From the NCBI RefSeq assembly GCF_003425665.1, contig NZ_QQRQ01000010.1, positions 1 to 64,000 on the forward strand: a stretch of DNA of 64,000 nt. The letters run 5' to 3'. Every line of letters begins with the position of its first letter. Within the stretch, counting starts at the first letter, position 1. The stretch comes from Evtepia gabavorous (GTDB lineage: Bacteria > Bacillota > Clostridia > Oscillospirales > Oscillospiraceae). Positions 33,771 through 42,488 of this stretch are shown piece after piece. The translations under genes were made by a program, and so were the position numbers. The notes under the pieces are model-generated. The model did not search any database and was not told where the DNA came from. It worked only from the letters and a program-made list of their open reading frames with translations.

Positions 33771-33789
33771 ATAGCCAGTTTTTGTCGAA
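33743..33789 (+). promoter_or_regulatory. Three helically phased Spo0A (0A) boxes
   Basis: TGNCGAA cores at 33743-33749 (TGACGAA), 33753-33759 (TGTCGAA) and 33783-33789 (TGTCGAA; whole 9-mer TTTGTCGAA at 33781 is the consensus). Spacing is exactly 10 and 30 bases, one and three helical turns, as in known Spo0A targets. Confidence 0.65.
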
Positions 33790-33940
33790 CCATAGCGAAG
33801 GAAGCGGGGGAGATGTCCCCAGGAAGGGCCCGGCGAGTCAGGGCAGGCAGTGCGCTGCCCCCATGCCGCGGAACCCGCCTTAGTATATCATTTTGCTTCC
33901 CGGCCTGTAAAGCACAATTTTCGAGAAAGGAGCAGGCGGC

Positions 33941-34243
33941 ATGACGGAATACGTGGAAAAGCAGGAGGATTGGATGGCCCCCAACGGATGGGGGCAGCGG
34001 CTTTCGGTTCAGGGGGTGCGGTATCAGACGGTCTGTTCCCGGCGGCAGGATGCCCCGGAGGCCTACTGCACCTATGGCCTGGAATGTTTGGGAGAGTGCA
34101 GGGGAACCTGGGTCCAGATGGATGTGATTGAGGATGTCTCTCCCAGCCGGGAGAATGTTCTCTTCCTGGCCGAGCGGTTCAATACCTTGGGCCTGTCCCC
34201 CCTCCATTTTCGGGATGCGGTGCTGGACAGCCTCAATGGATAA
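33941..34243 (+). CDS. Conserved-looking hypothetical protein upstream of spoIIGA
   Basis: 100 residues, no signal peptide or membrane helix. Features are GWGQRLSVQGVRYQTVCSRR, a Cys-containing stretch (YCTYGLECLGEC) and an acidic LFLAERFNTLGLSPLHF tail. I do not recognise a family with certainty; position just before spoIIGA-sigE, downstream of Spo0A boxes, suggests a sporulation-associated role. The start follows GAAAGGAGCAGGCGGC. Confidence 0.65.
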   Translation: MTEYVEKQEDWMAPNGWGQRLSVQGVRYQTVCSRRQDAPEAYCTYGLECLGECRGTWVQMDVIEDVSPSRENVLFLAERFNTLGLSPLHFRDAVLDSLNG

Positions 34244-34276
34244 CAGGGGAAACAGGCAGACTACGGCGTATGCCTC

Positions 34277-34311
34277 AGAAAGGTCTCTCGGGGAGAGGCC
34301 TTTCTTTTTTT
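34277..34311 (+). terminator. Terminator between the hypothetical gene and spoIIGA
   Basis: Stem AGAAAGG-T-CTCTC / GAGAG-G-CCTTTCT followed by seven T residues. Confidence 0.9.
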
Positions 34312-34380
34312 GCCGGAAAAGGCCGGAACAAACTGGTCCATCCTCTCCCCCTTCTGACCTTTTTTGAGGGGGGCGGGCCG

Positions 34381-34386
34381 TATAAT
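34381..34386 (+). promoter_or_regulatory. Candidate -10 of the spoIIGA-sigE promoter
   Basis: Perfect TATAAT 40 bases before the GTG. No good -35 at 17 bases; a CTGACC-like hexamer lies about 21 bases upstream (34354-34359). Extra-long spacing with activator dependence is known for spoIIG promoters in Bacillus, but no obvious 0A box is seen here. Confidence 0.4.
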
Positions 34387-34425
34387 GGGAGACAAGCTTG
34401 ACGGGGAATGAGAGGAGGGGATGCT

Positions 34426-35292
34426 GTGACGGTGGTCTATCTGGATGCCTTCCTGGTGCTGAATTTTGTGGTGAACTATCTGCTGCTGGCCTGTGCCGGC
34501 AAGCTGGATGGGGAGCCGGTGGGCCGGGGGCGGACCGCGCTGGCCGCCGCCCTGGGAGCGGCCTATGGAGGATTGGCCCTGCTGCCGGACTGGGGCTTTT
34601 TGGAGCACCCGGTCTGCAAGGCCGGCGCGGCGGTGCTTATGCTCCTGGCGGCCTTTGGTCGGTCGGAGCGGCTGCTGCGGACAGGGGCGCTGTTCCTGGT
34701 GCTCTCCTGTGCCTTCGGGGGGGCGCTGCTGCTGGTGGCCATGGTCCGGGGGGGTGACCCGGGGACAGGGGGGCTGCTGGGGCCCTCTCTGGGGATGCGG
34801 GGCATCCTCATTGCGGCGGCTTTGAGCTATGGAATGCTCTCCCTGCTGCTGCGGGGGCAGTTTGCCCACACCAGGACGGGGGGAGAGCTTCAGGAGCTGA
34901 CCCTCTCCCGGCAGGGGCGCTCTGTGACGGTGCTGGCCCTGCGGGACACGGGCAACACCCTGCAGGATCCTGTCACAGGCCGGCCGGTGGTGGTCATTGA
35001 GGGGGAAAAACTCCAGACCCTGGTGCCGGAACTGCCCGTGCTGGACCGGCAGAGCCTGTCCCACCCGGTGGACCTGCTGCGGGACCTGGAGGGGGAACTG
35101 GGCGGTCTGCGCCTGCAGCTTCTGCCCTACCGGGCGGTGGGGGTGGAGTGCGGTATGCTGCTGGCCCTGCGGGTGGACCGGGCCCGCTATGGCCCCTGGG
35201 AGTACCGGAACTGTTTGACCGCCCTCTCTCCCACCCCGCTGTCCGATGGGGGCGGATACTGCGCCCTCATCGGCGGACGGGAGGGAGCCTGA
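34426..35292 (+). CDS. spoIIGA: Sigma-E processing peptidase SpoIIGA
   Basis: 288 residues: five or six N-terminal helices ([40 protein letters not shown]) followed by the aspartic-protease-like domain with the active-site motif [17 protein letters not shown] (about residues 171-187; Asp-Thr-Gly). In the mother cell it cleaves the pro-sequence of sigma-E after septation. GTG start at 34426 follows AGGAGGGG; the in-frame ATG at 34408 includes the ribosome site. The pro-sigma-E gene follows 35 bases later. Confidence 0.92.
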   Translation: MTVVYLDAFLVLNFVVNYLLLACAGKLDGEPVGRGRTALAAALGAAYGGLALLPDWGFLEHPVCKAGAAVLMLLAAFGRSERLLRTGALFLVLSCAFGGALLLVAMVRGGDPGTGGLLGPSLGMRGILIAAALSYGMLSLLLRGQFAHTRTGGELQELTLSRQGRSVTVLALRDTGNTLQDPVTGRPVVVIEGEKLQTLVPELPVLDRQSLSHPVDLLRDLEGELGGLRLQLLPYRAVGVECGMLLALRVDRARYGPWEYRNCLTALSPTPLSDGGGYCALIGGREGA

Positions 35293-35327
35293 GCGGGCGG
35301 ATCGGAAACGAATGGGAGGAAGCGCAC

Positions 35328-36059
35328 ATGAAGGGACGTTTTGGCGTGTGGTATCTGCGGCTGTGCCAGTGGCTGGCCCGGCACCGGCTGTGGCGGCCGG
35401 GAAAAATTATGTACATTGGGGGCAGCGACGTGCTGCCCGCTCCTTTGAGCCGGGAGGAGGAGGGGGAGCTCATCGCCCGGCTGGCGGAGGGGGATCAGGC
35501 GGCCTCCTCCACCCTAATTGAGCACAACCTCCGGCTGGTGGTCTACATTGCCCGGAGGTTTGAGAACACGGGGATCAACATTGAGGACCTGATCTCTATT
35601 GGGACCATCGGGCTGATCAAGGCGGTGGGCACCTATCAGCCGGCCAAGAACATCAAGCTGGCCACCTATGCCTCCCGGTGCATCGAGAATGAAATCCTGA
35701 TGCACCTGCGCAAGACGGCCAGCCTGAAAAGCGAGGTGCCCTTTGACGAGCCCTTGAGTACCGATTGGAATGGCAATGAGCTCCTGCTCTCCGACATCCT
35801 GGGGACGGAGAGCGACCTGGTGATGAGGCCCATGGAGGAGGATGCGGACCGCCAGCTCCTGGCCGACGCCCTGGAAAAGCTCACCCAGCGGGAACGGGAG
35901 ATCATCACCCTCCGGTTTGGGCTGGGCGGCCGCCGGGAGCATACCCAGAAGGAGGTGGCGGATCGAATGGGAATCTCGCAATCCTATATCTCCCGGTTGG
36001 AAAAGCGCATCATCGGCCGCTTGAAGCGGGAGATCCTAAAGGTCACGGAGATTCCGTGA
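35328..36059 (+). CDS. sigE: RNA polymerase sporulation sigma factor sigma-E (pro-sigma-E)
   Basis: 243 residues. It has a pro-sequence (about 1-29, [20 protein letters not shown]...), then [19 protein letters not shown], typical of sigma-E. Region 2 is [30 protein letters not shown] (in parts) and region 4 includes [17 protein letters not shown] and [22 protein letters not shown]. It directs early mother-cell transcription after cleavage by SpoIIGA encoded just upstream. The start follows GGGAGGAAGCGCAC. Confidence 0.96.
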   Translation: MKGRFGVWYLRLCQWLARHRLWRPGKIMYIGGSDVLPAPLSREEEGELIARLAEGDQAASSTLIEHNLRLVVYIARRFENTGINIEDLISIGTIGLIKAVGTYQPAKNIKLATYASRCIENEILMHLRKTASLKSEVPFDEPLSTDWNGNELLLSDILGTESDLVMRPMEEDADRQLLADALEKLTQREREIITLRFGLGGRREHTQKEVADRMGISQSYISRLEKRIIGRLKREILKVTEIP

Positions 36060-36093
36060 CAGGGGTAAACAGGGGAGGACCCCACAGACAAAG

Positions 36094-36131
36094 GACTGGG
36101 TGAGACGTGTGAGGTCTCATCCAGTCTTTTT
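36094..36131 (+). terminator. Terminator after sigE
   Basis: Stem GACTGGGTGAGAC / GTCTCATCCAGTC with one G-T pair, seven-base loop and five T residues. Confidence 0.92.
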
Positions 36132-36396
36132 GTGTAAGGGCACCGGTTTGGCAGGACAGATCAAAAAGGACTGTTATCGAATATAAGAAATCAACAAATG
36201 ATAGAATTTAATAAATAGTATTTGAAAAGGGATGAATTTCAAAAGGAATTTTGATATAAACAGATATCTAATCCAATGATTCAATGGAAAAGAGAGGGGA
36301 ATGGGGGTATTATAAAAGAAAAAACCTGTCAAATATCATAAAAAGCTTGATTTTCGATGGGAAAATTAGTAAACTAATGCCAAAGGAGGCGGGGAG
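36132..36396 (+). other. AT-rich intergenic region upstream of two exported proteins
   Basis: About 265 bases that are much richer in A and T than the flanks (runs such as AATTTAATAAATAGTATTTG). No ORF or convincing promoter hexamer pair was picked out with confidence; it presumably holds the promoter of the following gene pair. Confidence 0.4.
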
Positions 36397-36903
36397 ATGG
36401 ATCGGCGGTCGAAAGGGTATCTCATGGTGGCGGCGGCCATTGCCCTGGTGGCGGTGGGGGTGGCTGTGTGGGCCCTGTTTTTCCGAGACCCTTCCCCGGC
36501 CCCAGCCCCGGATATCGCCCCTCCGGTGGAAGACAACGCCCTGCCCACGGGAGAGGATGACGGGGACAAACTGCCCCAGGCCCAGGGAGGCGGGGCGGTG
36601 AACATCACCTATTCTGACCAGGTGGCGGTCTGTCTGGAGACAAGGACGGTATCCATTCGGTTTGCCAACCCCGCCCGCTCGAACCAGAGTATGGTGGTGC
36701 GTCTCGTCCTGGGGGAGCTGGTGGCGGCGGAATCCGGCACTCTGCCCCCAGGCAGCGCCCTGGAGTCCCTGCCGCTGCTGGCCGATGTGACGCTGCCGGC
36801 CGGCGAGTATGCGGGGGCGTTTCACGTTCTGTTCTACGACAGCCAGGATGGCGGCCGGGCGGGGGTCAGTACCAAGCTCCCGGTGTCTGTGACGGTGGCG
36901 TAG
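36397..36903 (+). CDS. Membrane-anchored extracytoplasmic protein, unknown
   Basis: 168 residues: N-terminal helix (YLMVAAAIALVAVGVAVWALFF, about 8-29, in parts), a Pro/Ala/Asp linker, then one beta-rich domain (VNITYSDQVAVCLETRTVSIRFANPARSNQSMVVRLVL, in parts; YAGAFHVLFYDSQDGG) resembling domains of surface-fibre proteins. No named family. The start follows AAAGGAGGCGGGGAG. The next exported protein gene follows within 50 bases. Confidence 0.7.
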   Translation: MDRRSKGYLMVAAAIALVAVGVAVWALFFRDPSPAPAPDIAPPVEDNALPTGEDDGDKLPQAQGGGAVNITYSDQVAVCLETRTVSIRFANPARSNQSMVVRLVLGELVAAESGTLPPGSALESLPLLADVTLPAGEYAGAFHVLFYDSQDGGRAGVSTKLPVSVTVA

Positions 36904-36950
36904 AACCCCGCGCCGTGTGTCTGCGGCCTGCTGCAAAGGAGTTGGATGGG

Positions 36951-37505
36951 ATGAAAAAATGGTTGACACTGCCCCTGGCGGCCGGGTGCCTGGTTCTCCT
37001 GGCCATGCCCGCGCTGGCCAATGAGGGCCACATGAATCGGCCCTCTGACCTCTCCACGATTCCGGTTAAGGGGTCCTATCAGGAAAAGCTGGAGACGGAG
37101 ACGGTATACAGCGTGGATATCTCCTGGGGCAGCATGGAGTTTGTCTATGCCAAGGAGGGGACAGGGGTCTGGAACCCGGAGACCCATAGCTATGACAACG
37201 TAAGCGGCGCGGGCTGGCAGTATCCCGCTGGAGGACCAGGGGGGCTGGCGGGCAATGAGGTTCAAATTACCAACCACTCCAACACGAAGATTGTCTGTTC
37301 CCTGGACTTTACCACGGAGGAGGCATTCCCGGAGATCGTCGGAACCTTTGACCGGCCGGAGATTTCCATTTCCAGCGCGGAGGGGAAAGCCGTGGACGAC
37401 GAGACGCTGACCCAGAAAAGCAAGCTGAACATGCAGGGCGCCCTGGCAGAGCAGGTGGTGACACCCACGCCCATTGGAGAAATTTTGGTGACGCTCCAGG
37501 AGTGA
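36951..37505 (+). CDS. Secreted beta-rich protein, unknown
   Basis: 184 residues with a signal peptide (MKKWLTLPLAAGCLVLLAMP...ALA, cut after about 23). The mature domain (ETVYSVDISWGSMEFVYAKEGTGVWNPETHSYDNVSG, in parts; VQITNHSNTKIVCSLDF) looks like a surface-exposed beta sandwich, reminiscent of WxL-like or pilus-like subunits but without a WxL motif or sortase signal. It is probably co-expressed with the preceding anchored protein. The start follows CAAAGGAGTTGGATGGG. Confidence 0.72.
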   Translation: MKKWLTLPLAAGCLVLLAMPALANEGHMNRPSDLSTIPVKGSYQEKLETETVYSVDISWGSMEFVYAKEGTGVWNPETHSYDNVSGAGWQYPAGGPGGLAGNEVQITNHSNTKIVCSLDFTTEEAFPEIVGTFDRPEISISSAEGKAVDDETLTQKSKLNMQGALAEQVVTPTPIGEILVTLQE

Positions 37506-37527
37506 CGGCCTGGTTGAGAGGAAAAAA

Positions 37528-37559
37528 GAGGAAGCATCGGCGGGATGCTTCCTCTTTTT
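37528..37559. terminator. Bidirectional terminator
   Basis: Stem GAGGAAGCATC / GATGCTTCCTC flanked by A-run and T-run, between the secreted-protein gene and the convergent ferritin-like gene. Confidence 0.92.
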
Positions 37560-37565
37560 GTTGGG

Positions 37566-38093
37566 TTACGTCTCCGCCACCTCCGCGAGCATGGACCGAA
37601 AGAGGCGGACGTGGTGTTCCTCATCCTGGATGATTCGTTGGAGATTGGCCACGATGTTGGCGTCCTGGATGGTTTCCGCCTGCCGGCGGTATTTTCCAAT
37701 GGCCGCCAGCTCGCCCTGGATGGCGTTTTGAAGAAGGGCCGGCAGCTGCTGGGGATAGCGATTGTAGGCGGGGGTCCAGTAGTGGGACCGGCTCCCCTGG
37801 ACGCTCCACAGGCGGGGGTCCAGCCCCATCTGGTGGGCGAAGGAGGCGAAGATGTCCAGATGGTGCATCTCCACAATGCTGATCTGGTGAAAGCACCGGG
37901 CGAACGCCGCGTGCTGGGGGGAGAGGAGAATGCTGTTGTAGAAGTAGAGACTGACAGCGGACATCTCGGAGTTGTCGCTGCCCACGTTGCTCAGCATGGC
38001 GTAGGCGTACTCTTTCCGATGGGTTTCCGGCTGGACGGGGGGATAAGGCAGGTCGAGATCGACGGAAAATTTGCCGTTTTGATTGGTTTCCAT
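37566..38093 (-). CDS. Ferritin-like domain protein
   Basis: 175 residues with four helices carrying paired metal motifs: EMSAVSLYFYNSIL, HQISIVEMHHLDIFASF, AIQGELAAIGKYRRQA and IQDEEHHVRLFRSML. The E...EMHH...E...EEHH arrangement is that of ferritin/rubrerythrin-like di-iron proteins. It may scavenge oxygen species or store metal; the exact activity is unknown. The start at 38093 follows AAAGGAGGGCGCCCC; a longer in-frame reading to 38429 overlaps the response-regulator gene and was rejected. Confidence 0.85.
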   Translation of the reverse strand: METNQNGKFSVDLDLPYPPVQPETHRKEYAYAMLSNVGSDNSEMSAVSLYFYNSILLSPQHAAFARCFHQISIVEMHHLDIFASFAHQMGLDPRLWSVQGSRSHYWTPAYNRYPQQLPALLQNAIQGELAAIGKYRRQAETIQDANIVANLQRIIQDEEHHVRLFRSMLAEVAET

Positions 38094-38206
38094 GGGGCGC
38101 CCTCCTTTTGGGATGATGGTCTCGGAATACTTTACGAGAGCGGGCCCAAAAGTATGACGGAGGGGCTTTTCCGATGAGGACACCGGGGCTACTTTAGCCG
38201 GCGGCG

Positions 38207-38926
38207 TTATGAGGCGTCGGGCGTTTCCTTTTGCCGGAGCATCCGATATCCCACGCCGATGTGGGTCTGGATGTACTGGGGGTGGCTGGGGTCGGTTTCC
38301 AGCTTTTTCCGGAGAGTGGCCATAAAGACCCGGAGAGAGGGGGTGTCCGAGGCGGTGGAGTTGCCCCAGACCTGGCTGAGGATATAGTTGTGGGTGAGGA
38401 CCTTCCCGGTGTTTTTGGCCAGCAGACACAGCAGTTTATATTCAATGGGGGTCAGATGGATTTCCTGCTCCCCCCGATAGGCGCAGCCGCCAGCGTAGTC
38501 AATTTTCAGCGCGCCGTTTTGGTAGACGCTGGCCTCCTGGTCGGTTTTTTGGGTGTCATAGCGGACCCGCCGCAGGGCGACCCGAAGCCGGGCCAGCAGC
38601 TCCTCCACGGAGAAGGGCTTGGTGAGATAGTCATCGGCGCCGGCGTCCAGGGCGGAGACCTTGTCGCTGTCCTCGCTGCGGGCGGAGATGACAATGATGG
38701 GCAGATTGCTCCAGGAGCGGATTTTTTGAATGAGGGTGACGCCGTCCATATCGGGCAGGCCCAAGTCCAGCAGGATCACGTCGGGGCGGTAGGACAGGGC
38801 GTCCATCAGAGCGCCCGCGCCGGTTTTCGCCCGGTGGAAGAGATAGTTTTGGGTCTCCAGGGTGGTGGTGATGAGGTTGCCGACAGCGGTGTCGTCCTCC
38901 ACCACTAAGATCTGGGGTTTGTTCAT
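38207..38926 (-). CDS. Orphan KdpE-like response regulator
   Basis: 239 residues, OmpR/PhoB family: receiver domain with VVEDD, phosphoacceptor Asp in ILLDLGLPDMDG (about residue 52) and KPFSVEELLAR; winged-helix domain with LTPIEYKLLCLLAKNTGKVLTHNYIL and VGYRMLRQK. It is about four-fifths identical by eye to the KdpE at 61197, and both begin MNKPQIL. No kinase gene adjoins. It is divergent from trkH, 349 bases away, and may regulate potassium genes. Confidence 0.88.
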   Translation of the reverse strand: MNKPQILVVEDDTAVGNLITTTLETQNYLFHRAKTGAGALMDALSYRPDVILLDLGLPDMDGVTLIQKIRSWSNLPIIVISARSEDSDKVSALDAGADDYLTKPFSVEELLARLRVALRRVRYDTQKTDQEASVYQNGALKIDYAGGCAYRGEQEIHLTPIEYKLLCLLAKNTGKVLTHNYILSQVWGNSTASDTPSLRVFMATLRKKLETDPSHPQYIQTHIGVGYRMLRQKETPDAS

Positions 38927-39145
38927 GGATGGTTACCTCCAAGGGATTGTAAAGTCGCGGATGGGTCCGCTGAGGGGAAGAACAGCGGATAAAGGCGCCA
39001 TAAAGAGAAGGAAAAGCGGAGCAGTCTGGAAAAGGGACAAATGGCGGAAAAAATGGCCAAAAAAGAGGGGGAGAGCGCCGTTTCTCCCCAGTATACCACA
39101 AGCTTGCCGGTTTTCCTATTTTTATTTCCACCAAAAATGCGACAT

Positions 39146-39154
39146 TTCTTAATG
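39146..39154 (+). promoter_or_regulatory. TTCTTAATG motif upstream of trkH (shared with the kdpD promoter region)
   Basis: TTCTTAATG occurs here and, inverted (CATTAAGAA), at 42396-42404 upstream of the kdpD unit. Possible binding site for the KdpE-like regulators; a chance match is not excluded. Confidence 0.35.
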
Positions 39155-39206
39155 CCGCCTTAATACCTTGACGTTTTCTTTAATGGGACGCTAATTCGGC
39201 CCGTGC

Positions 39207-39212
39207 TATAAT
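39207..39212 (+). promoter_or_regulatory. Candidate -10 of the trkH-trkA operon
   Basis: Perfect TATAAT, 64 bases before the trkH ATG. The matching -35 (TGGGAC) is poor, suggesting that an activator is needed. Confidence 0.5.
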
Positions 39213-39275
39213 ACAACCAGATAGGACGACCCCAGACTGGCGTGCAGTTCCGGGGGGAAAGTTCGGAGGTTCTCC

Positions 39276-40622
39276 ATGCCTTTTTTGAAACATGATCGCA
39301 TCACCCCGGCCCAGGTGGTGATTTTGGGCTTTCTCTTTCAGATTCTGATCGGCGCCTGCCTGCTGAGTCTGCCGGTGGCCACCCAATCCGGGGAGCGCGT
39401 CCCCTTTCTGGACGCGCTGTTTACCGCCACCTCCGCCACCTGCGTCACCGGCCTGGTGATCCATGACACCGCGCTGTTCTGGTCACCTTTCGGACAGGGG
39501 GTGATCCTTCTGCTGATCCAGGTGGGGGGCATGGGGGTGGTGACCATGGCGGTGGCCATCTTTATGTTTTCCGGCCGGAAGATCGGTCTGAAGCAGCGCT
39601 GGGTGATGCAGGAGTCCATCTCCGCCCCGCAGGTGGGCGGAATCGTGCGGATGACGGGATTCATTCTCAAGACCGCTTTTCTCATAGAAGCCATTGGGGC
39701 CCTGCTGCTGGCGCTGCGGTTCTGTCCCCAGTTTGGGTTGGGGAAGGGCATTTGGTATGGTATTTTTCACGCGGTCTCCGCCTTCTGCAACGCGGGCTTT
39801 GACCTGATGGGGGAGACAGGGGCCTTCTCCTCCCTGACAGGGTATGTGGGGGACCCTCTGGTGAACCTTGTGATCTGCCTGCTCATTGTGGTGGGGGGGC
39901 TGGGCTTTCTCACTTGGCACGATGTGGCGGCCCATGGCCGGCACGTGAGCCAGTACCGTCTCCAGAGCAAGCTGATCCTCCTCACGACCCTGGCCCTGCT
40001 GGTGGGAGGCTTTCTGTTCTTCCGGTTTTATGAGTTTTCCCGTCCGCAGTGGGCGGCACTGACCGGCGGAGAGCGGGGGCTGGCGGCCCTGTTTCAGTCG
40101 GTCTCCCCCCGGACAGCGGGCTTTAACACCGTGGATTTGACCCAGCTCAGCGCCTGCAGCCAGCTTATGACCATCCTGCTCATGCTGGCAGGGGGCTCTC
40201 CCGGCTCCACCGCCGGGGGATTTAAGACCACAACGCTGGCGGTGCTGCTGCTCAGTGTGGGGGCGGTGATCCGCCGGCAGGGCAGTGCCCGGTGCTTTGG
40301 GCGGCGCCTGCCGGACCAGGTGCTCCGCAACGCGTGCGCCATCTTCTTGCTCTATCTGGTGCTGTTTTTGGCGGGCGGGATGCTGATCTGCTGCATGGAT
40401 GAGATCCCGCTGATGCAGGCGCTGTTTGAGGCGGCCTCCGCCATTGGGACTGTGGGCCTGTCCCTGGGCGCCACCGCGGAGGCTTCGGAGGCGTCTCGGC
40501 TGATTTTGATTTTTTTGATGTATTTTGGACGGGTGGGCGGCCTGACCATGATTTACGCCATGGCGGCCGGCTCCAACGGCGCCTCCTCCCAGTATCCCCA
40601 GGAACAGGTGACGGTGGGATGA
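39276..40622 (+). CDS. Potassium uptake channel subunit TrkH/KtrB
   Basis: 448 residues, KtrB-sized (E. coli TrkH is longer by about 30 residues). Four selectivity-filter loops are recognisable, each with its glycine: SATCVTGL, SAFCNAGF, SPRTAGFNT and SAIGTVGLS. SPGSTAGGFKTTT is the conserved third-repeat motif. It forms the K+ channel that works with the TrkA/KtrA ring encoded 35 bases downstream. No kdpFABC genes appear in the window. Confidence 0.93.
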   Translation: MPFLKHDRITPAQVVILGFLFQILIGACLLSLPVATQSGERVPFLDALFTATSATCVTGLVIHDTALFWSPFGQGVILLLIQVGGMGVVTMAVAIFMFSGRKIGLKQRWVMQESISAPQVGGIVRMTGFILKTAFLIEAIGALLLALRFCPQFGLGKGIWYGIFHAVSAFCNAGFDLMGETGAFSSLTGYVGDPLVNLVICLLIVVGGLGFLTWHDVAAHGRHVSQYRLQSKLILLTTLALLVGGFLFFRFYEFSRPQWAALTGGERGLAALFQSVSPRTAGFNTVDLTQLSACSQLMTILLMLAGGSPGSTAGGFKTTTLAVLLLSVGAVIRRQGSARCFGRRLPDQVLRNACAIFLLYLVLFLAGGMLICCMDEIPLMQALFEAASAIGTVGLSLGATAEASEASRLILIFLMYFGRVGGLTMIYAMAAGSNGASSQYPQEQVTVG

Positions 40623-40657
40623 GGACGTGCCCGGAATAAAAGAGAAAGGACGATGGT

Positions 40658-41305
40658 ATGAAATCTGTCTTGCTGATTGGGCTGGGCCGGTTTGGCCGGC
40701 AGATGGCGGAGAAGCTGCGGGAGCTGCGCCACCAGATTCTGGCGGTGGACCGGGATGAGGGCCGGGTCAATGACATTCTGCCCCTGGTGACCAACGCGCA
40801 GATTGGGGATGGCACCAACGAGGCCTTCATTGCCTCCCTGGGGGTGCGGAACTTTGACCTGTGCGTGGTGGCCATTGGGGATAACTTTCAAAGCTCCCTG
40901 GAGACCACGGCCCTCTTGAAGGAATATGGCGCCCCCTTTGTGCTCTCCCGGGCCTCCAGTGAGGTGCACGCCAAGTTTCTCCGGCGCAACGGGGCGGATG
41001 ATGTGGTGTACCCGGAGAAGCAGATGGCCCAGTGGGCCGCGGTACGGTACAGTGCCGACCATGTGTTTGACTATGTGGAGATGACCCGGGACCACTCTAT
41101 TTTTGAGACCCAGGTGCCTGCGGCCTGGATCGGAAAGACCATTGTGGAACTGGCGGTGCGGCAGAAATACCGCATCAATGTTCTGGCCACCCGGACAGGG
41201 GACCAGCTGGAGTTCCTACCAGGGCCCATGCATCGCTTCCGCAGGGAGGAGACCATGTTCATCCTGGGGGCCAACCGGGATGTGCAGAAATTCCTGAATC
41301 TTTGA
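40658..41305 (+). CDS. Potassium uptake regulatory subunit TrkA/KtrA
   Basis: 215 residues, one RCK unit: Rossmann motif VLLIGLGRFGRQMAEKL with VDRDEGRVN (nucleotide-binding acidic residue), and a C-terminal TrkA-C domain (WIGKTIVELAVRQKYRINVLATR, in parts). It binds ATP/ADP or NAD(H) and gates the TrkH/KtrB channel at the cytoplasmic face. The start follows GAAAGGACGATGGT. A terminator follows. Confidence 0.93.
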   Translation: MKSVLLIGLGRFGRQMAEKLRELRHQILAVDRDEGRVNDILPLVTNAQIGDGTNEAFIASLGVRNFDLCVVAIGDNFQSSLETTALLKEYGAPFVLSRASSEVHAKFLRRNGADDVVYPEKQMAQWAAVRYSADHVFDYVEMTRDHSIFETQVPAAWIGKTIVELAVRQKYRINVLATRTGDQLEFLPGPMHRFRREETMFILGANRDVQKFLNL

Positions 41306-41316
41306 CTGGACAGCAG

Positions 41317-41364
41317 AACGCCCTGGGCTCGAAACCGTGAGGAATCGTGTGCCCAGGGCGTTTT
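41317..41364 (+). terminator. Terminator of the trk operon
   Basis: Perfect 12-bp stem AACGCCCTGGGC / GCCCAGGGCGTT with TTTT after it. Confidence 0.88.
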
Positions 41365-41388
41365 CTATCGTCTTTTGTTTTGGACCGG

Positions 41389-42276
41389 TCAGCGGGTGTC
41401 CAGGGGAAAGAGCAGCTTGAGAAAGAGCTTTTCCGCCGGTCCGCCTCGGGTGAAGTCAAACCGCCGCTCCCGCCCCGTTCCGTCCAGGAGGCAGAAGCTG
41501 TTGGTATCCCGGTTGACCTGAAAGGACAGCTGGTCCAGCACCATGTCCAGGGCCAGCTCCCACTCCAGAAGCCAGCGGGTCTGGTCGGTGTAATAGATCT
41601 CCCACAGCCAGGCAAACTCCAGGGGCTGCTGGCCGTCGGCCAGGAAGGACTCCCAGAGAAGGGCCTTGTGCTCCGCGGTCAGTGCGGTGAGGAGCTGTTG
41701 GGGACGGGCGTTTTCCCAGGCAAAGTAGGAGAAGAGGCTTCCCTGGGTGGGCTGAAGCAGGCCGCATTTGTGGACAAAGGCCTCATGCTGTCGGGAGACC
41801 ACCCCCCAAGGTCCTCCGCTGGCCGCCAGCGCCCGGGCCATCACGGTGAGATGGTCGGCGGCGTCCCGGTCGCCCAGGTCCAGACGGACCCCCAGCCCTT
41901 GCAGGCGCCGGATGGGGCGGCCGGAGAGGGAACGGGTCAAAACCCGCCCTTTCTTGGGGGAGCTGCCGGGACGGACGGTCATTTCCGCGGTTTCCCGGTG
42001 TTCGGTGGTGCCGTAAAAGGTCAGGGAGCAGGTCTCGCTGATATGGCAGGCCAAGCCGCCTACGCTGTTCAAAATATCCTGGTCACTGTACACCACGTCC
42101 CGGTACAGCAGGGTGAGGGCGGTGCCCTCGGGCAGGCGCAGCACAGCGGGGAACTCGTCAAAGAGCTCGTCCAGCGTGACCATCAACTCCAGAAAGGCTG
42201 CGGTGGCGGGATAGGTTTTGGGCAGTGGGGTTAAAGGAATCTGCCACTCTTTGATGACTTGAAAGGGATATCTCAT
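41389..42276 (-). CDS. Hypothetical protein
   Basis: 295 residues, no signal peptide or membrane helix. It opens YPFQVIKEWQIPLTPLP and ends with Arg/Asp-rich strands (ERRFDFTRGGPAEKLFLKLLF). No family recognised. Codon use matches the host. The start at 42276 follows AAGGAGCAAGATCCCC; an in-frame ATG at 42324 has no ribosome site. It lies between trkA and the kdpD unit on the opposite strand; no function is proposed. Confidence 0.75.
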   Translation of the reverse strand: MRYPFQVIKEWQIPLTPLPKTYPATAAFLELMVTLDELFDEFPAVLRLPEGTALTLLYRDVVYSDQDILNSVGGLACHISETCSLTFYGTTEHRETAEMTVRPGSSPKKGRVLTRSLSGRPIRRLQGLGVRLDLGDRDAADHLTVMARALAASGGPWGVVSRQHEAFVHKCGLLQPTQGSLFSYFAWENARPQQLLTALTAEHKALLWESFLADGQQPLEFAWLWEIYYTDQTRWLLEWELALDMVLDQLSFQVNRDTNSFCLLDGTGRERRFDFTRGGPAEKLFLKLLFPLDTR

Positions 42277-42395
42277 GGGGATCTTGCTCCTTCCCTGGGC
42301 TGGGCGCGGACGGCCCTGTGTCAAGGATTCCGTGCCTATTGTACCCCGAAAAAAATTAGGATGCGGTTTAGAATCCTGCCTGGGCGTTAAACTCT

Positions 42396-42404
42396 CATTA
42401 AGAA
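42396..42404 (+). promoter_or_regulatory. Inverted TTCTTAATG motif upstream of the kdpD unit
   Basis: CATTAAGAA, reverse complement of the motif at 39146-39154; about 80 bases before the TATAAT at 42483-42488. Confidence 0.35.
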
Positions 42405-42482
42405 GGGACGGTGACGGAGGGCCCTTTATAAAACCTTAACAGGGGGCGGAAAATACAAATCTCACCCATATCTCTTTGGGGG

Positions 42483-42488
42483 TATAAT
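42483..42488 (+). promoter_or_regulatory. Candidate -10 of the kdpD unit
   Basis: Perfect TATAAT with no good -35 (TCTCAC at the 17-base position), as at the trkH promoter. Confidence 0.5.

Noticed and set aside
37566-38429. Longer version of the ferritin-like gene starting at 38429
   Set aside because: It would overlap the orphan response regulator; the ATG at 38093 has AAAGGAGG and matches the domain start.
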